NCBI GenBank assembly: GCA_949752745.1
Contig: OX457027.1
Coordinates: 86,945,720 to 87,009,719, forward strand
DNA length: 64,000 nt
Direction of reading: 5' to 3'
DNA from: Protula sp. h YS-2021
Lineage: Eukaryota > Annelida > Polychaeta > Sabellida > Serpulidae
Program-made: the position numbers and the translations under genes
Part shown: piece by piece, positions 1 through 12,034 of the stretch
Numbering within the stretch: the first letter of the stretch is position 1
Layout of the letters: each line of letters starts with the position of its first letter
Notes under the pieces: generated by a model
What the model saw: only the letters and a program-made list of their open reading frames with translations
Databases searched by the model: none
What the model was told of the DNA's origin: nothing

Positions 1-774
1 ATTTATTCTATTTATTTAGGTGTGAATGTTAAATTTAATTAAGTGCAAAGGTTTATTGATTTCGCATATTTTTGTTGGTCAGTAAACGACCCTAGACGCA
101 ATGACACATTTTATAAACTGTAGCACTTCTGAAAACGAGTTAATTGAATGAAAGCTGGAATATCTTTCCAAAAATCAGCCTGTGACACTGTACGTCAAGG
201 TCAAGCGAAAGCAACAAAAACATCTATACGTGGAGTCAAATAAAGCGAGTGCAAAGCTATTAAGACGTCTTTGCTTCTTAATGTTATTGCAAGGCGGAAA
301 CAGTGCATGTTAAGCTCTACTATTTCTTTACACAATAAACGCGTAATTTTATCTGGTGTATTTAACCATTCTGCACAAAAATTGAAAGAAGAATGAAGTT
401 CAGTTTGTTCCACGCCATAAGCACAATGTCTGAACCTCTTATCAGTTCTTTTTGTCATTTAAACAAAGAACTTTCTAAGTATACAAATTGTAAATGACCC
501 GGTTTTTGCAGTATTATTGCGTGACGAATATAATACGCGTCCTTGCTGTTTTTATTTTCAGTGTGTTTAGCGTTGTTCAGCATCCAACGAAAATATGAAA
601 TATAAAAAAGGTTCCACCTGAGAGATTCAACCATTTGGTATAAAGCTTATTCAAATAGAGAGTATAGTAACGGCAGCTTGGACTTCATCATCGGCATTGT
701 CAAAAAGTGAGATCGCTACCACATATTCAAAGATAGCAAGCAACTGTTTCAAAATACTAATTCAAGAAACAGTC
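1..774. other. Upstream flank, no gene seen
   Basis: AT-rich DNA before the P450 gene. The open frame of the P450 runs a little upstream of its first ATG (a TTG-started extension from 697), but no ATG is available there. The P450 promoter and 5' UTR should lie here. I see no convincing TATA box or coding exon. Confidence 0.5.
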
Positions 775-2310
775 ATGATGGGTGGTCATACTGTAGCAAT
801 TTTTGTCATCCCTCTAATTTACACATTAAGTAAGCTTTTGTCTTACATGTGGAACTTATACACAACAAGGACGTATCTGCTAAAAAACTTTCCAGCACCG
901 GATTACCACTGGTTTCTCGGCCACCTGAAAGGATGCCCAAGATTCAATGAAGAAGGGCTGAGATGCCACCAGGCCTGGGTAACAAAATATCCGAGATATT
1001 TTTTGTTCTTCATTGGACCAATAAAATCGTGTATTTTATTGAACCATCCAGAAACTATAAAACAGATAACAAATACTGCTGAACCGAAGCAGCTGTCAGC
1101 TATAGAGGGCGGTGTTTACGGCTTTCTGTTGCCGTGGATAGGCGAAGGTTTGCTTCTTAGCTCTGGGCCAAAATGGTTTCGCAATCGCAAACTTCTCACG
1201 GCTTGTTTTCATTTTGATATACTTAAACAATATATGGATATCTACAACGACTCAGTAGAAAAACTGATGGATAAATTTGAAAAAGAATCTGTTTTGCTGA
1301 ATAAAAGTATGGATATTTTCCCGCAAATAGGGTTATGTACTTTTGAAATCATTCCAAGATGTGTCTTTTCAAACAATAGTGATACACAAATAAAATGCGA
1401 AAACGCTGATTATGTCACGACGGTAAAATCCTTGTCTAGACTAGTTATTACACGTGTAGCCAAGCCTTATCTGTATGCTGATTTCCGTTATTACTTAACA
1501 AAGGACGGTAAACAGTATCGAAACAACTGTCTGCTATCACACAGAGTTGCAGAGGAAGTTATTAAGCGCAGAAAGGCTGAATTGCAGGAATCTGACTTAA
1601 GAAAAAGGGTAGCCGGTAATACACGTTGTGTGGATTTCATGGACATCCTCTTGTTAGCTCGAGATGATGAAGGAAATGGCTTAACAAATCAAGAAATAAG
1701 GGATGAAGTAGGAACTTTCATGTTTGCTGGTCACGACACTACTAAAAGCGCCCTCTCGTGGGTTTTATACAATTTTGCGAAGCATCCAAAGATTCAAACT
1801 AGGGCTCGAGAAGAAATTGATTTTCTATTAGAAGGTCGCGAGAATGATAAAATACAGTGGAAGGACTTAAATGCAATGCCGTATCTGACCCGGTGTATTA
1901 AGGAATCGCTTCGTACTCATCCCCCTGTACCCTACATTGGACGAACACTCACAAGGCCAACGGTGATCGATGGCAAGATCCTTCCGGTTGGCTCTAAGGT
2001 GGACATCATGATCTGGAACCTACATCATAACCCCGATGTGTGGGAAAACCCATACGTATACGATCCAGATCGTTTCCTCCCAGAGAACCTCGCCTTGATG
2101 GATTCCCATGCTTTCTTGCCGTTTTCAGCTGGTCCACGTAATTGCATTGGGCAGAATTTTGCTATGAATGAGTTGAAAGTTGCTTCTGCTAGGATAATCA
2201 GACGATTTGAGCTGTCACTTGATAATACCAAAGAGGTCAATGTTCATCCAGACACGGTTTTACGACCAGAAAACGGAATATATATCATTTTTAAGTTAAG
2301 GCAGGCATGA
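775..2310 (+). CDS. CYP4: CYP4-family cytochrome P450, intronless
   Basis: Membrane-bound haem monooxygenase of the endoplasmic reticulum. CYP4 enzymes typically omega-hydroxylate fatty acids and eicosanoids using NADPH-P450 reductase. The 511-aa length is normal for the family. The ATG at 775 is chosen because it is the first in frame and starts a hydrophobic anchor (residues about 5-22), followed by FPAPDYHWFLGHL, the family's Pro-rich hinge region. Further motifs: C-helix WxxxR (W134-R138) in the CYP4-like context LLTACFHFDILK; I-helix AGHDTT at 318-323; K-helix ExxR (E377-R380); PDRF; haem loop FSAGPRNCIG with the axial Cys at 457. The I-helix residue that is Glu in CYP4A/4B, where it can bind haem covalently, is Ala318 here. 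No intron interrupts the frame, unlike the other two genes of the window, so a retroposed or secondarily intronless copy is likely. CYP4F/4V-like is my best subfamily guess; the substrate is unknown. Confidence 0.93.
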   Translation: MMGGHTVAIFVIPLIYTLSKLLSYMWNLYTTRTYLLKNFPAPDYHWFLGHLKGCPRFNEEGLRCHQAWVTKYPRYFLFFIGPIKSCILLNHPETIKQITNTAEPKQLSAIEGGVYGFLLPWIGEGLLLSSGPKWFRNRKLLTACFHFDILKQYMDIYNDSVEKLMDKFEKESVLLNKSMDIFPQIGLCTFEIIPRCVFSNNSDTQIKCENADYVTTVKSLSRLVITRVAKPYLYADFRYYLTKDGKQYRNNCLLSHRVAEEVIKRRKAELQESDLRKRVAGNTRCVDFMDILLLARDDEGNGLTNQEIRDEVGTFMFAGHDTTKSALSWVLYNFAKHPKIQTRAREEIDFLLEGRENDKIQWKDLNAMPYLTRCIKESLRTHPPVPYIGRTLTRPTVIDGKILPVGSKVDIMIWNLHHNPDVWENPYVYDPDRFLPENLALMDSHAFLPFSAGPRNCIGQNFAMNELKVASARIIRRFELSLDNTKEVNVHPDTVLRPENGIYIIFKLRQA

Positions 2311-3477
2311 TATTCTGCTGGATGTGTTTATGATAATGACATGTTAAAATTAATTGGCATATAGGTTGATTTTTAATCCCCGTTACTATTTAAGCAATAG
2401 TTAAACAGTTCAATCTTTGCTAACTACCTTAACATTGGTTACCATAATAAGAACATCAGGTAAATTTATTACTTATTATTATTATTATCATTACTTATTA
2501 TTACTTATTATTTATTACTTACTTAATTTTTACATGTGGCATTTTAGCAAGCTGATATAAACAGCTACCAGAGATTCATGATACGATCTTCCACTGATTA
2601 CACCATCTCAATTTCACGAGAAACAGTATATTAATGTTCATTGGCAATTAGCACTAAGATTTTAACAGGAGCATAAACAGGCTTTCTTAATGGATGAAAG
2701 CGTTTGCCAATGTTCATTGTTCCATGCTTTTGTTTGATGAAATATTTGTCTGTTAGTCATTTAGGTAGTGTATGTTGTTCATGATTAGACTCTCTCCGCA
2801 GAACAAAGGGTGTAAATATAAATTAAAGGATGGTTAATGGCGTTAGGAATTAAAGCATATTAACAATTCTTCCTGCAACTAATTGTACAAAATAAAAACA
2901 CTGTCTTTTTGATTATTTTCTAAAGTATTGGTACCTCATTTATTAGCCTCATATATTTTCTTTTTAAAATCTCATTAACGCTCCTCTCATTAACAGTGTG
3001 AAATGCACTCTTCTTTTTCTTCGCTATTCTTACACTTGGCGACTTATTTCAACTTTTATATGAAATCAATGAAACGAACATAATTATGTCATTAGTTACC
3101 TAAAAAAGGATTTCACATGTTAGGAAGTCACATCAAAATTACATTCATTCGGTCAGTATTAAAAATTTATTAAGCTCTCTAAAGTAGAAAAATAGTGTCT
3201 GGGTATTAAAAAATGATAGCAGCCTTTAATACCAAACAATGGCAACACAAAGCTCTGAATGTTGATAATTGCCGTTATCACCTTTTACAACAAGATTGAC
3301 ACTTTGATAACTTTACTGAAGAAATAGATCATGTATGTCACATTTGACACCTTGTTGGAACAAATCAATTCAGTGGTTGGAGCAAAACTAAACACCTAAA
3401 CACAGGTGGGGTCGTACCACAAATGTCACACAATTTAATATGTGGTATATCCTCCACCTGAAGCATAACATTCTTTT
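2311..3477. other. P450 3' flank, AT-rich
   Basis: Non-coding. It holds an irregular TTA/ATT-rich simple repeat (about 2466-2527) and a possible polyadenylation signal AATAAA at 2891-2896 that could serve the P450. No gene is seen. Confidence 0.4.
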
Positions 3478-4330
3478 GCTCTCCTATTCATGCTGTCGAT
3501 GCATCCATTCTTGTTGCACGATTGTCCGGAGGTCTCTCAGGTTGTGACAAGGACGCAGTATGCTAGAAATTTTGCATTTCATAATGCCTCATACATTTTC
3601 TACCGGACTAAGATCCGGACATTTCGCTGGCCACTGCATTCTGGATATCCCTGGTTGTGACAAGGACGCAGCATACTGGAAATTTTGCATTTCACAATGA
3701 TAATGCATTTTCTATCGGATTAAGGTCCGGACTTTTCGCTGGCCACTCCATTCTGAATATCCCTGTTTGGTCCAAGTAATCATCAACTAATGCAGCTCTG
3801 TGGGGTGTGACACTATCATCAACAAATTGCAACCTGGCAGGATCCATCGCCCCAGACAGCAACAGATCGTCCGGGTACAGAATTTCTTCTCCATCAATTA
3901 AGAGAAGTTCGCTTTTGGCGTGATAACTTATGGCCCGGAAACGAGTATTTCTCCACTACCAAACAGTTGTATAGCGTTTACAAACTGATCACCATGACCA
4001 GCTTTATCCCTGCGCCCCCAAAAGCGTCTCATTCTGTCGTTAGGTACTTAACAAAATTATAATTCATTATTAAAGAGATAATTCTGCCATTGAAATCGAT
4101 TCCACCGAAGATGATCGATTGTCCAAAGAAGGCGAGCCACTTTATGGGGGCGTGAGGCTTGGCTTGATCAATGCAGCGCGATAACGTAATACACAGGCGT
4201 GAAGACGGTTGATAACGGTGCGCCTGGATATGTTTCTGGCTCCAGGTCCTCTTGCATGCGTAACCTGGTTTCGCGCTTCATTAGCTGTTATGATAAATCG
4301 AGTATGTGTTTGTTGTGTTTTTCTTTCGAT
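3478..4330 (-). pseudogene. Decayed Tc1/mariner-type transposase
   Basis: Read on the minus strand in shifting frames, this stretch gives a series of peptides in the right order for a Tc1-like transposase. First comes an HTH-like segment, ISRRTVINRLHACVLR (about 4180-4250). Next is a piece resembling the region before the first catalytic Asp, NDRMRRFWGRRDKAG (about 4000-4040). Then follow DDSVTPHRAALVDDYLDQTG (about 3770-3830), corresponding to the second Asp region, and EWPAKSPDLNPIEN (about 3710-3755), the hallmark of the third catalytic block. The tail reads NLRDLRTIVQQEWMHR (about 3495-3545). Stops and frameshifts break it throughout, so it is inactive. Its own middle section is tandemly duplicated (separate entry). 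Terminal inverted repeats were not found. Confidence 0.8.
3541..3767. repeat. Tandem duplication inside the Tc1 fossil
   Basis: Two direct copies of about 113 bp (3541-3653 and 3654-3767), each starting GTTGTGACAAGGACGCAG and each carrying the reverse complement of the transposase block WPAK/SPDL. They differ by several substitutions and a short deletion, so the duplication is old. Confidence 0.85.
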
Positions 4331-7300
4331 TATCGTAAAAAAAATGAAATGGAAATTAAAATTTAAAATCGACAAAAAATGGTGTGAAATAATGGTATTA
4401 CCTGTCAACCGCCTGTTCCGCGACACTCGATTAGTGTGGTACAGGCCTTATCGAGTTGTCACATGTGGCCTACCCGATCTGGGTCGGTCTTTAATGTCAT
4501 TTGTCATTTTGACCAAATGTTACTGACTGCTGACTGCGAAATACCGCCCCATCGCTTCCTGCCCAGCGCCACTTTGAATATGGTTAAACAATGATGGCTC
4601 GGTTAGCTTTTGAAATTTTCAACTGTTGTGGTTGAGAAAGAAGTTTTGTGATTTGCGGCAGAAAGACAGTACAATATTGCTCTATATTACCCAAGTTGAT
4701 TTTAACATCTTAATTGACAAGTTCGAGTTTATGAGATTGCAGACTGATCAGTGATGCCTGGGTAGAATCTACCGCTCTCGGAGCCGTTGCATTGCCAATG
4801 AATTCTGTTATACACCCTAGTAATATTTTTGTTAAAAAATGTACTATGTGTCAGAACAGATCCACTTTATTCCGAACATTTTGCCAGGGCTATATATATA
4901 TAAATGCGTTTCGTTCAATGGGTCGATTTGAACGCCATATGTGTTCCATCAGTTTACTACTAAAATCATGTCTATTTTTGTACTTACACATTTTTCATTT
5001 GCTCCAATATCCGTATATACAAACCTTGAACTTGCGGAATAGGTCAAAGGATGTATGCATGACAAATCAATTAGAGACACTCTTGAAATCCTTATTCTAT
5101 TTTGTCTTCAAGCCCTCATTAATTTTATTTGTATGATATACGAAAGTTTGACATGAAAACGCCATAAAGTCGATATCACCCTAATAGACATTACTTAGGG
5201 TTCATTTTTTTTGAAATATTTTTCGTCGAAAGAGTGGAAAAAGTGGAAAGTTAGGATTATGTCCAAAAACACGTAGATTTGAAGTCCGTATTCATTTTGG
5301 CTTAACAAAGTGCTCTTTACTAATGTTCTTTATTACTTCATTTTACATTTATTTTACATTCAGTTGCACATATCAAGCGCAGAGACATCAAAAATAATTT
5401 GCATACTTGTAAAATATGCCCCGGAATTAAAGGATAGCAATTATTATGATCCAAACTTCATCGGTGAGCTCAAAGCACTGGAAGTTGGAGCCCTTAATTG
5501 ATGGAAAACACTTGACAGTAAAAAGTCTTCAGAATGAATGTTTTTAAAACACCTAAATACAATCAAATATGTAGCTTTCGAGACTAATTAAGAGAAAAGC
5601 AATTGGGTCTTTCAAATCTGAACACAATCACGATATTAAAGATGTATTCGCAAAACCTTTGTTACTTGTTACGATTACAGATAGCAAAAAATATTTGCAA
5701 TCTTAAAAATCTGACTTCGTTTATTCAACGTATTAAAGCTGCCATGGGAACGTGAAGATGCTGACATATCAAATAATGACAGTATCAAAAGGAAACAGGC
5801 ATACTGATACGAATTCCAAATACAGGATTTTCAATCCGCTTTTGTAGCTGAAACAGAGACAGTTGAAAGGTATTCATGAATTTTAAGAACTGTTCGCATT
5901 GGCAAAATTAATGTTTTAAGGGTGCCAAATTGATAAATTCCTTTCTATACCCCAGTAAAATAAAGGCTGCAACATGGCCTTGTTATTGTGTGAGTACAGA
6001 CTTATGTGCTGGTATATCGCATTACACTCACTGTTTTGCCGGTGCAATCTTTTATTACGAACAAGTCAAATATATGTGTTGGCCTTCACCTATTCTAGTT
6101 GTGTATATAATTCAGTTATATTTAATGCGTGCATTCTGTAAGCACATGCATACGGCAAGAAAAGATGTGAAGTGTATTGCATTGCCGACTGCAGCAATTT
6201 CACTTCATGAAAGGCTTCGGTATGACCATAGCGTTGTGCTACCATAAACCTTTATATGGTTGGGTGCATTTATATATCAAAATGATGTGCAATAATGCGT
6301 GCCACTCTCTAGCCAGGGAATGTCATTGTTTACACATGAGCAAGAAAGCTTGTTAATTACAGAAAAAATCTGTTTTATTTACCAAACCAGTGGCTGTGAC
6401 ACTGGAGGCGGTGCAAGTACAGATTTTATTCTTTGGTCACTTTGCATGACCAACCAATATCTTTTGAAAAATGTTGGTTTTTTTGTTATTGTAATTTTGT
6501 TGCTGCTTTACTGAAGGAATAGTGTGTGAGAAGCTTCATACTAGCATAACCCAATAAGCAAATGAATGCCATTACTGCTCCCATTACTGCTTCAAAATTG
6601 CGCATTGTCTTCCAGTGTGTGGTAGCGTTGTCTGCATGTGGAAATCAAAGTTTGTACAGTGTCTACCATATTTTAAATAAACATCCTAATATATGTTTAA
6701 TACATGTTTACATTTTACAACCCATTCCAGTAGCTTGAATACAGTGCTCAAACAGACTTCAGCTAATAAGTTTTGAAATGTCAGAACACAGTTCTTGATG
6801 TGCATTGTCTCAAAAAAGACAGAATGTTTCTTAAAAGAATTCGAGTACATTTGTCTCCCTGAGCACGATTTCTCATCACAGCAGTAGATTTTAGGTGTGC
6901 GAACTGAAATCGATATATGTCTGGTTTTAACGAAACAGTGAATGATAAAATGGACATGTGATGTGTTTCTTGACACCTGGAGATCCAGGGGAAAAAAGAG
7001 ATCAGATTGGAAACAAACCAGTACCAGCTCAAATTTATTCAACAGGGTCAGAAAAACTGTCAGGCTCACAAAGAGGCATTATAACATTCTTACATAAAAC
7101 AATTAGAAAACCTTCTAAAAACTGGTGGCCATTATCAGTATTGAAAAGCAATTGCAAACCGATGGAAACTTATATGACAAAGCTATTCCACCCAAACCAA
7201 TCGAAATGTATCACGGGCCGATGCATAGGAGAAAGCATAGTGTATAGAGGACTTATACAACATTATGACCAAACGAACATATCGGGAACTATTTAATACT

Positions 7301-8630
7301 TGAAAATATCTCTTTGATTCAACTGAATGGCAATTTTTAAAACGCTTCTAACTTCCCAACAAAATTCATAAACATGATAATGCTGTATTATACAGTTTCT
7401 TATTTCCTGTTATCTGCAGAAATGTTAGCAAATAAAACTGATGAAAGCTGTAATATAAAGGGAATTAAGACTAGCAATCCAGAAAAAGATATTTGCTGAG
7501 GACACCAATTGCGCAATCAAAGATTAACTGTCAGTTTTAACGCATCTCCAAGAACTTAATCTGTTCGAACATTTGGTGGGACTAAATAAAACGAAGATAA
7601 AAACGTAGGACATAAACGGACAAATCAGTTCGGTTTCAAAGTTCTTGTTGGAAGCTTCAGTGTATTAGGAATAAATGTAGAACGCAACCCTAATCGCGCA
7701 ATAAACTTTGTTAAAAAATTGAAATATGGCTTTCCCACCTACAGACAGTTGAGCATACTTGTAACATACAAGTATCCAAAACTTTTGAAATATCTAACCT
7801 TATTTATAATATGGGCAACCAAACTATGAATAACACCGACATCAGTTTGCTGCAGAAAAATTCACACTTTCTCATTTGGTGTTACAGACATTAGATAGTT
7901 AACATAAAGCAATGGCAGGACTTAGTGCAAATAACATTAAAATGGTGTATTACAGCTCGACTGGAATTTGCAAAGGTTTCGAACATTGGCTGAAATAAAA
8001 TTTCCAATTGACACTTTAAACAGTAGAAGTTTGCTGCTTTTCTTTAGATGCAACTAATCGAGATCTCTTGGAAATACCAAATTTTCATAAAATAAAATAT
8101 TATAGCAGAAACGATCTAAAACGCGATATTTTAGAATAACAGAAGTAATTTACTTGTAAATAAAACCAATTTTCGATCGCACATGACAAAGGCATTGTAT
8201 ATACAAAAGATCTCATGAACAAGGTTAATGGCAAAGGAGAATGTTTCTTTCAAATTGTAGTCAAACGAATTTTCTACTTGATTGATTGTCTTGTTCATAA
8301 TTGTTAATCTTATTAGCAAAAGGCTATTTAAAAACAGTACATAGAATCAGTTCCAAAAGCCATATATAAATTTCTCATTACCATATACGATTGATAAATA
8401 GGTTTTAGCCATTCAAAATGCAAAGTTTTCTATAAAGGATACAATTTAGACATTCACGAAAAACATACTGTTCTGCAAAAATGTCTGATTATAAAAAGTA
8501 GCATATCTTTCTGGAAGCTTTCTCAACATGCCGTGATCTGTAACGAGCTCAAAGCTCTGTCTTTGAATTACAAAATGCTAAATAGGTCACTAGCCACTAG
8601 AGAGAACTGATACAAATGGAACTTATGACT
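4331..8630. other. Intergenic, no gene recognised
   Basis: AT-rich DNA. Only short open stretches (up to about 127 codons) with no recognisable domain, codon bias or splice structure. I see no RNA gene and no clear mobile element. Confidence 0.4.
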
Positions 8631-8955
8631 TATATGGGAGACGGTATATGGAGGAGAGTATATGGGGGACAGTATATGGCAAAGAGTATATGGAGGAGGG
8701 TATATGGGAGAGAGTATATGGGGAGAGTATATGGAAGAAAGTATATGGAGCAGAGTATATGGGAGAGAGCATATAGGAGAATGTATGGGGAGAGTGTATG
8801 GTGGAGACTTTATGGAGGAAAATATATGGAGGACAGCATATGGGAAGAGTATATGGGAGAGAGTCTATCGAGGAGAGTATATGGGGGAGAGTATATGGAG
8901 GGAGTATATGGGAGAGTGTATGGGGAAGAGTATATGGACGAAAGTATATGGGGGA
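8631..8955. repeat. Minisatellite, unit about 15 bp (GAGAGTATATGGGG type)
   Basis: About 20 imperfect copies of a unit close to GGAGAGAGTATATGG. The purine bias makes several frames open on both strands; these are artefacts of the repeat. Confidence 0.9.
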
Positions 8956-9261
8956 TGGCATTAGTTTTGTGGAGCATTTAATAGCACATTATGACAGCTT
9001 AGATGAACCGCAGAAAATAAATGAAAATTAAATGAAATTTTAAACAGGCTTTGAAAAGATTTTTCCGCATTGGAAAATGTTCGACTAAGATCCGAATTTT
9101 ATATCATAAGTTTAGATGTTCTTACATTAATATGTTTTGCTGTGTTATCAATAACGGGTACCCCTAAACCGACTTTAGACCTCAACCGGGCGATCCCGGG
9201 GGTCTATAGGATTGTCCTCTGTCCGTCTGTTCGTTTGTGCCTGTGTTACACTTTGGATGTT

Positions 9262-9845
9262 GTTTTGTTTCCACGCAAGTTTCCGAAACTATTTACCGCA
9301 GACATATGCAACCTAGCACAGTGAAAATATATATACTGAAGTTGTGCAGCGTCGGGCTTTTTTTCAAAACGGTGAAAGATTTCCAAAATGGCGACTTGTC
9401 AAACATTGCCAATTTTTTAGATAACTGTAATGTAAGACTTCCACGCGAGTTCTCCGAAACTATTTATCCTAGGCATATGCAACCTGGCAATGAAAAAATA
9501 TATAGTAAAGTTGTGTAACGTCGGCCAAAAATTGCCAAAAATTGCCAAAATGGAGACTTGTCAAAAATTGTGATTTTTTGAGATAGCTGCAATGTAACAC
9601 TTGCGTGTTTTTCCATGCGTGTTCTCCGAAACTATTTATCCTAGGCATATGCTACCTTGCATAGTGAATATATAAACTGAAGTTGTGCAGCGTCGTATTA
9701 TTTTTCAAATTGGTCAAAAATTGCCAAAATGGCGACTCGTCAAAAACTATGATTTTTTAGATAACTGTAATGTAGAACTTAAGTGACTTTCCACGCAAGT
9801 TCTCCGAAACTATTTATTCTAGCTATATGCAACATAAATCACTAA
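9262..9845. repeat. Tandem repeat, unit about 172 bp
   Basis: Three full copies and one partial copy. Each begins with CCACGCAAGTTCTCCGAAAC (variants), continues to CATATGCAACCT, then GTTGTGCAGCGTCG, then CAAAATGGCGACTTGTCAAA, and ends GATAACTGTAATGTA. Copies begin near 9270, 9440, 9612 and 9790. The leader at about 9205-9260 (GTCCGTCTGTTCGTTTGTGC) is probably part of the same family. Non-coding. Confidence 0.85.
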
Positions 9846-10172
9846 AAAGAAAGAGTGATACATCTTGTATTTGAAATACATTTTTGTGCCTCTTTGTTGA
9901 TTGTGTATTTGTTGAGTTTCCTTTGTGGGACCAATAGATATCCAAGTACTCTTATCTATCAGTTCAAGTGATGTTTTTCCTTCCAATCATTGCTATTCGT
10001 TGCTGATTCCTATATTCCAGTAATTGTTATCGTTTAGTCAATCAGTGTTCGGTTGGAGTCTGCGCCCTCGAAGATTGCTTGTCATTTTGAAGATAAGGCT
10101 GGGGTTGCGGTGTCAACTGGCTTTCATTCCGAGGAATGCGCAAGGGTTGCGGTGTCTACTGTTTGTTTTTAT
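9846..10172. other. Intergenic, nothing recognised
   Basis: No coding or RNA signal seen. A short phrase (CTGGGGTTGCGGTGTC / AAGGGTTGCGGTGTC, about 10099 and 10143) is duplicated. Confidence 0.3.
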
Positions 10173-10174
10173 TA

Positions 10175-11756
10175 CAGTGGTCCCCATTTATAACGAAATC
10201 GGTTATAATAAAGTATCGGTTACAACGGACAAATTCGCTGGTCCCAACTTGTTTCCCCATTGAATTCAATACAAAAAATTCGTACTATCCGATAATCGGT
10301 TACAACGAACACATTTTGGAAAAACGCTTTTTTCTCAAAGAGTGAAAGTCAACAGCGCAGGCTGTGGGGTTCTATTGACACGTCTTACTTTACTAATCCT
10401 TAAGGACTAGTCCCCGAGCTGTTAAGACAAATAGAGACATCAACCGCTCACCCCCTGTGCCACAAATACCTAAGGTGAATTGCAATTGCTATTGTTGGCA
10501 TCTGAGCTTCGTGTTGCTTGAAAACAATACCAAAGCATCTCCCTCAAACAAAAGTACCCAGAGTAGCTAATGCCCATACGTAGCACACGGTTTGTAAAAG
10601 GCGATGAAATTGCAATTGATATCAGTGCTCAAAATGGCTACGAAGCGAAAAAGAACTGGGCATTCTTTAGAAATTAAGCACAAAGCAATTAAAGAAGCTG
10701 AAAAAGGTGTAAAATCACAGGCGAAAATTTACTGAACAAAGCATTCACTGAAGAAAATGTTAAATATTAGTAAATTTTCGTGATTTGGTTTATTTTGCTT
10801 TTGTTTTAGTGATTCATTTCAACAAGGCACTCTGAGAACAAAGAAAATCTGAAAAAAAAGGAACACATACATAAGAGAGAAAGAAAAAACATTTTCCGCT
10901 GTGAATCCTTAGCCAACATTTAAAGCTCTAGAAGAAAGAGAAATTTACTCCATTTTGCTTCGAAAACACTGCTTTCTGAATGGTTTTCGTCCGCCTGGAT
11001 GAACATCTGCAATTCCCTTGCAAAACTTTCAAGGAAGAAACTCTTGCAATTTAACATAGACTTTTATATATGCCACTTTGATAGAATAAACATCACATTT
11101 GTTCCAAAAACAAATTCAGCACAATTAACACTTGAGATTTTAATCAAATTTAAAATCATTCATACTATATTTATTGTTTTTGGACAGTTACAGAACATAT
11201 GCCAAATGTGTCCTCTGCGTCGCACTCGTTGGATTTACTGGATTCTTTTATGCTCCATTTTTGTAAATTTTCATTATGTGCTATCAAATCATTAGTTACT
11301 TTAAACTGGAAACAACCAGTCTTATGTCCAGGCAAGATTTTTTCGCATTATGAACGCTATTGTAAAACATATCCTCTGATACCAAGCCGGTACGGGACCA
11401 TTTTGGAAGGATGGTTGGGGGCTAAACTTGAGAAGAGATAAGTTCTGTGTAATAAACCCTACATTTAGCCTCTTGTACTTTTATAATTTTCCCATTTATC
11501 GATTTAAATTTTACTGTAATATCCCTTGACTGTTTCAATAAAAAAACAAGGTACTGTATTTTAAATAAATAATTTACTGTATTCTAAACAAATAATCACA
11601 AAGCACTCCTAAAGTTTTAAGTTCTACATGGATACAGTGAAAGGAAAAAATGACCGTATAATCAGTAAATTTGGAAAATATCGGTTATAACGAATATGGG
11701 TTATAACGAATACTTTTGCTAGGTTCCACAAACTTCGTTATAACCGGGTTCCACTG
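10175..11756 (+). mobile_element. pogo/Tigger-like DNA transposon, internally deleted
   Basis: A 1.58-kb element bounded by diverged inverted ends starting CAGTGG and containing repeated GGTTATAACGAA-type motifs (10175-10245 and 11670-11756). It is flanked by TA on both sides (10173-10174 and 11757-11758), as expected for the Tc1/mariner/pogo superfamily. Near the left end lies a start of a transposase reading frame (10634) with a CENP-B/pogo-type N-terminus. The rest of the transposase is not recognisable. Probably a non-autonomous relic. Confidence 0.78.
10634..10735 (+). pseudogene. Truncated CENP-B/Tigger-type transposase N-terminus
   Basis: ATG at 10634 opens 33 codons that begin MATKRKRTGHSLEIKHKAIK and continue with EAEKGVKSQAKIY, then a TGA stop at 10733. 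The pattern (basic start, then 'LE.K...I.E.EKG.KS.A.I') is that of the psq-like helix-turn-helix of CENP-B/Tigger/jerky transposases, which binds the element's ends. It stops in the middle of the domain, so no functional protein is expected. It lies inside the TA-flanked element, which agrees with the assignment. Confidence 0.72.
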
Positions 11757-11758
11757 TA

Positions 11759-12034
11759 TATACACTGATATAATGGGAATTCTTTCCACCCAAAGCAGGA
11801 TTGTTGTCAGAAACTCTTTTTTAAAACTAGACCGAATTTCGCTACACGTAGCGAAATGACACCCACTTGCAATGGTATATAATCTATCTGGTCAAAGACA
11901 CATTTTTCGGTCTTTTCACATAATTGTCAGCTCTCGAACTATTATCATGAACAAGGACATCGGAGTAAATTTAATGTAATCTGAAAGCATCAAATTCAGT
12001 TTCCTAACCGTTTTCGAGATGGTATAGGTTTTTG
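11759..12034. other. Spacer, nothing recognised
   Basis: Short non-coding stretch between the pogo-like element and the TGACCTTGA-rich repeat. Confidence 0.3.

Noticed and set aside
5930..6247. Open frame of 105 codons with hydrophobic stretches
   Set aside because: No domain, no splice structure, AT-rich composition like its surroundings.
6686..7296. Overlapping opposite-strand frames of 112-127 codons
   Set aside because: No homology or splice signals; consistent with chance openness.
8616..9031. Overlapping frames of about 100 codons on both strands
   Set aside because: Result of the TATATGGGGGAGAG-type minisatellite.
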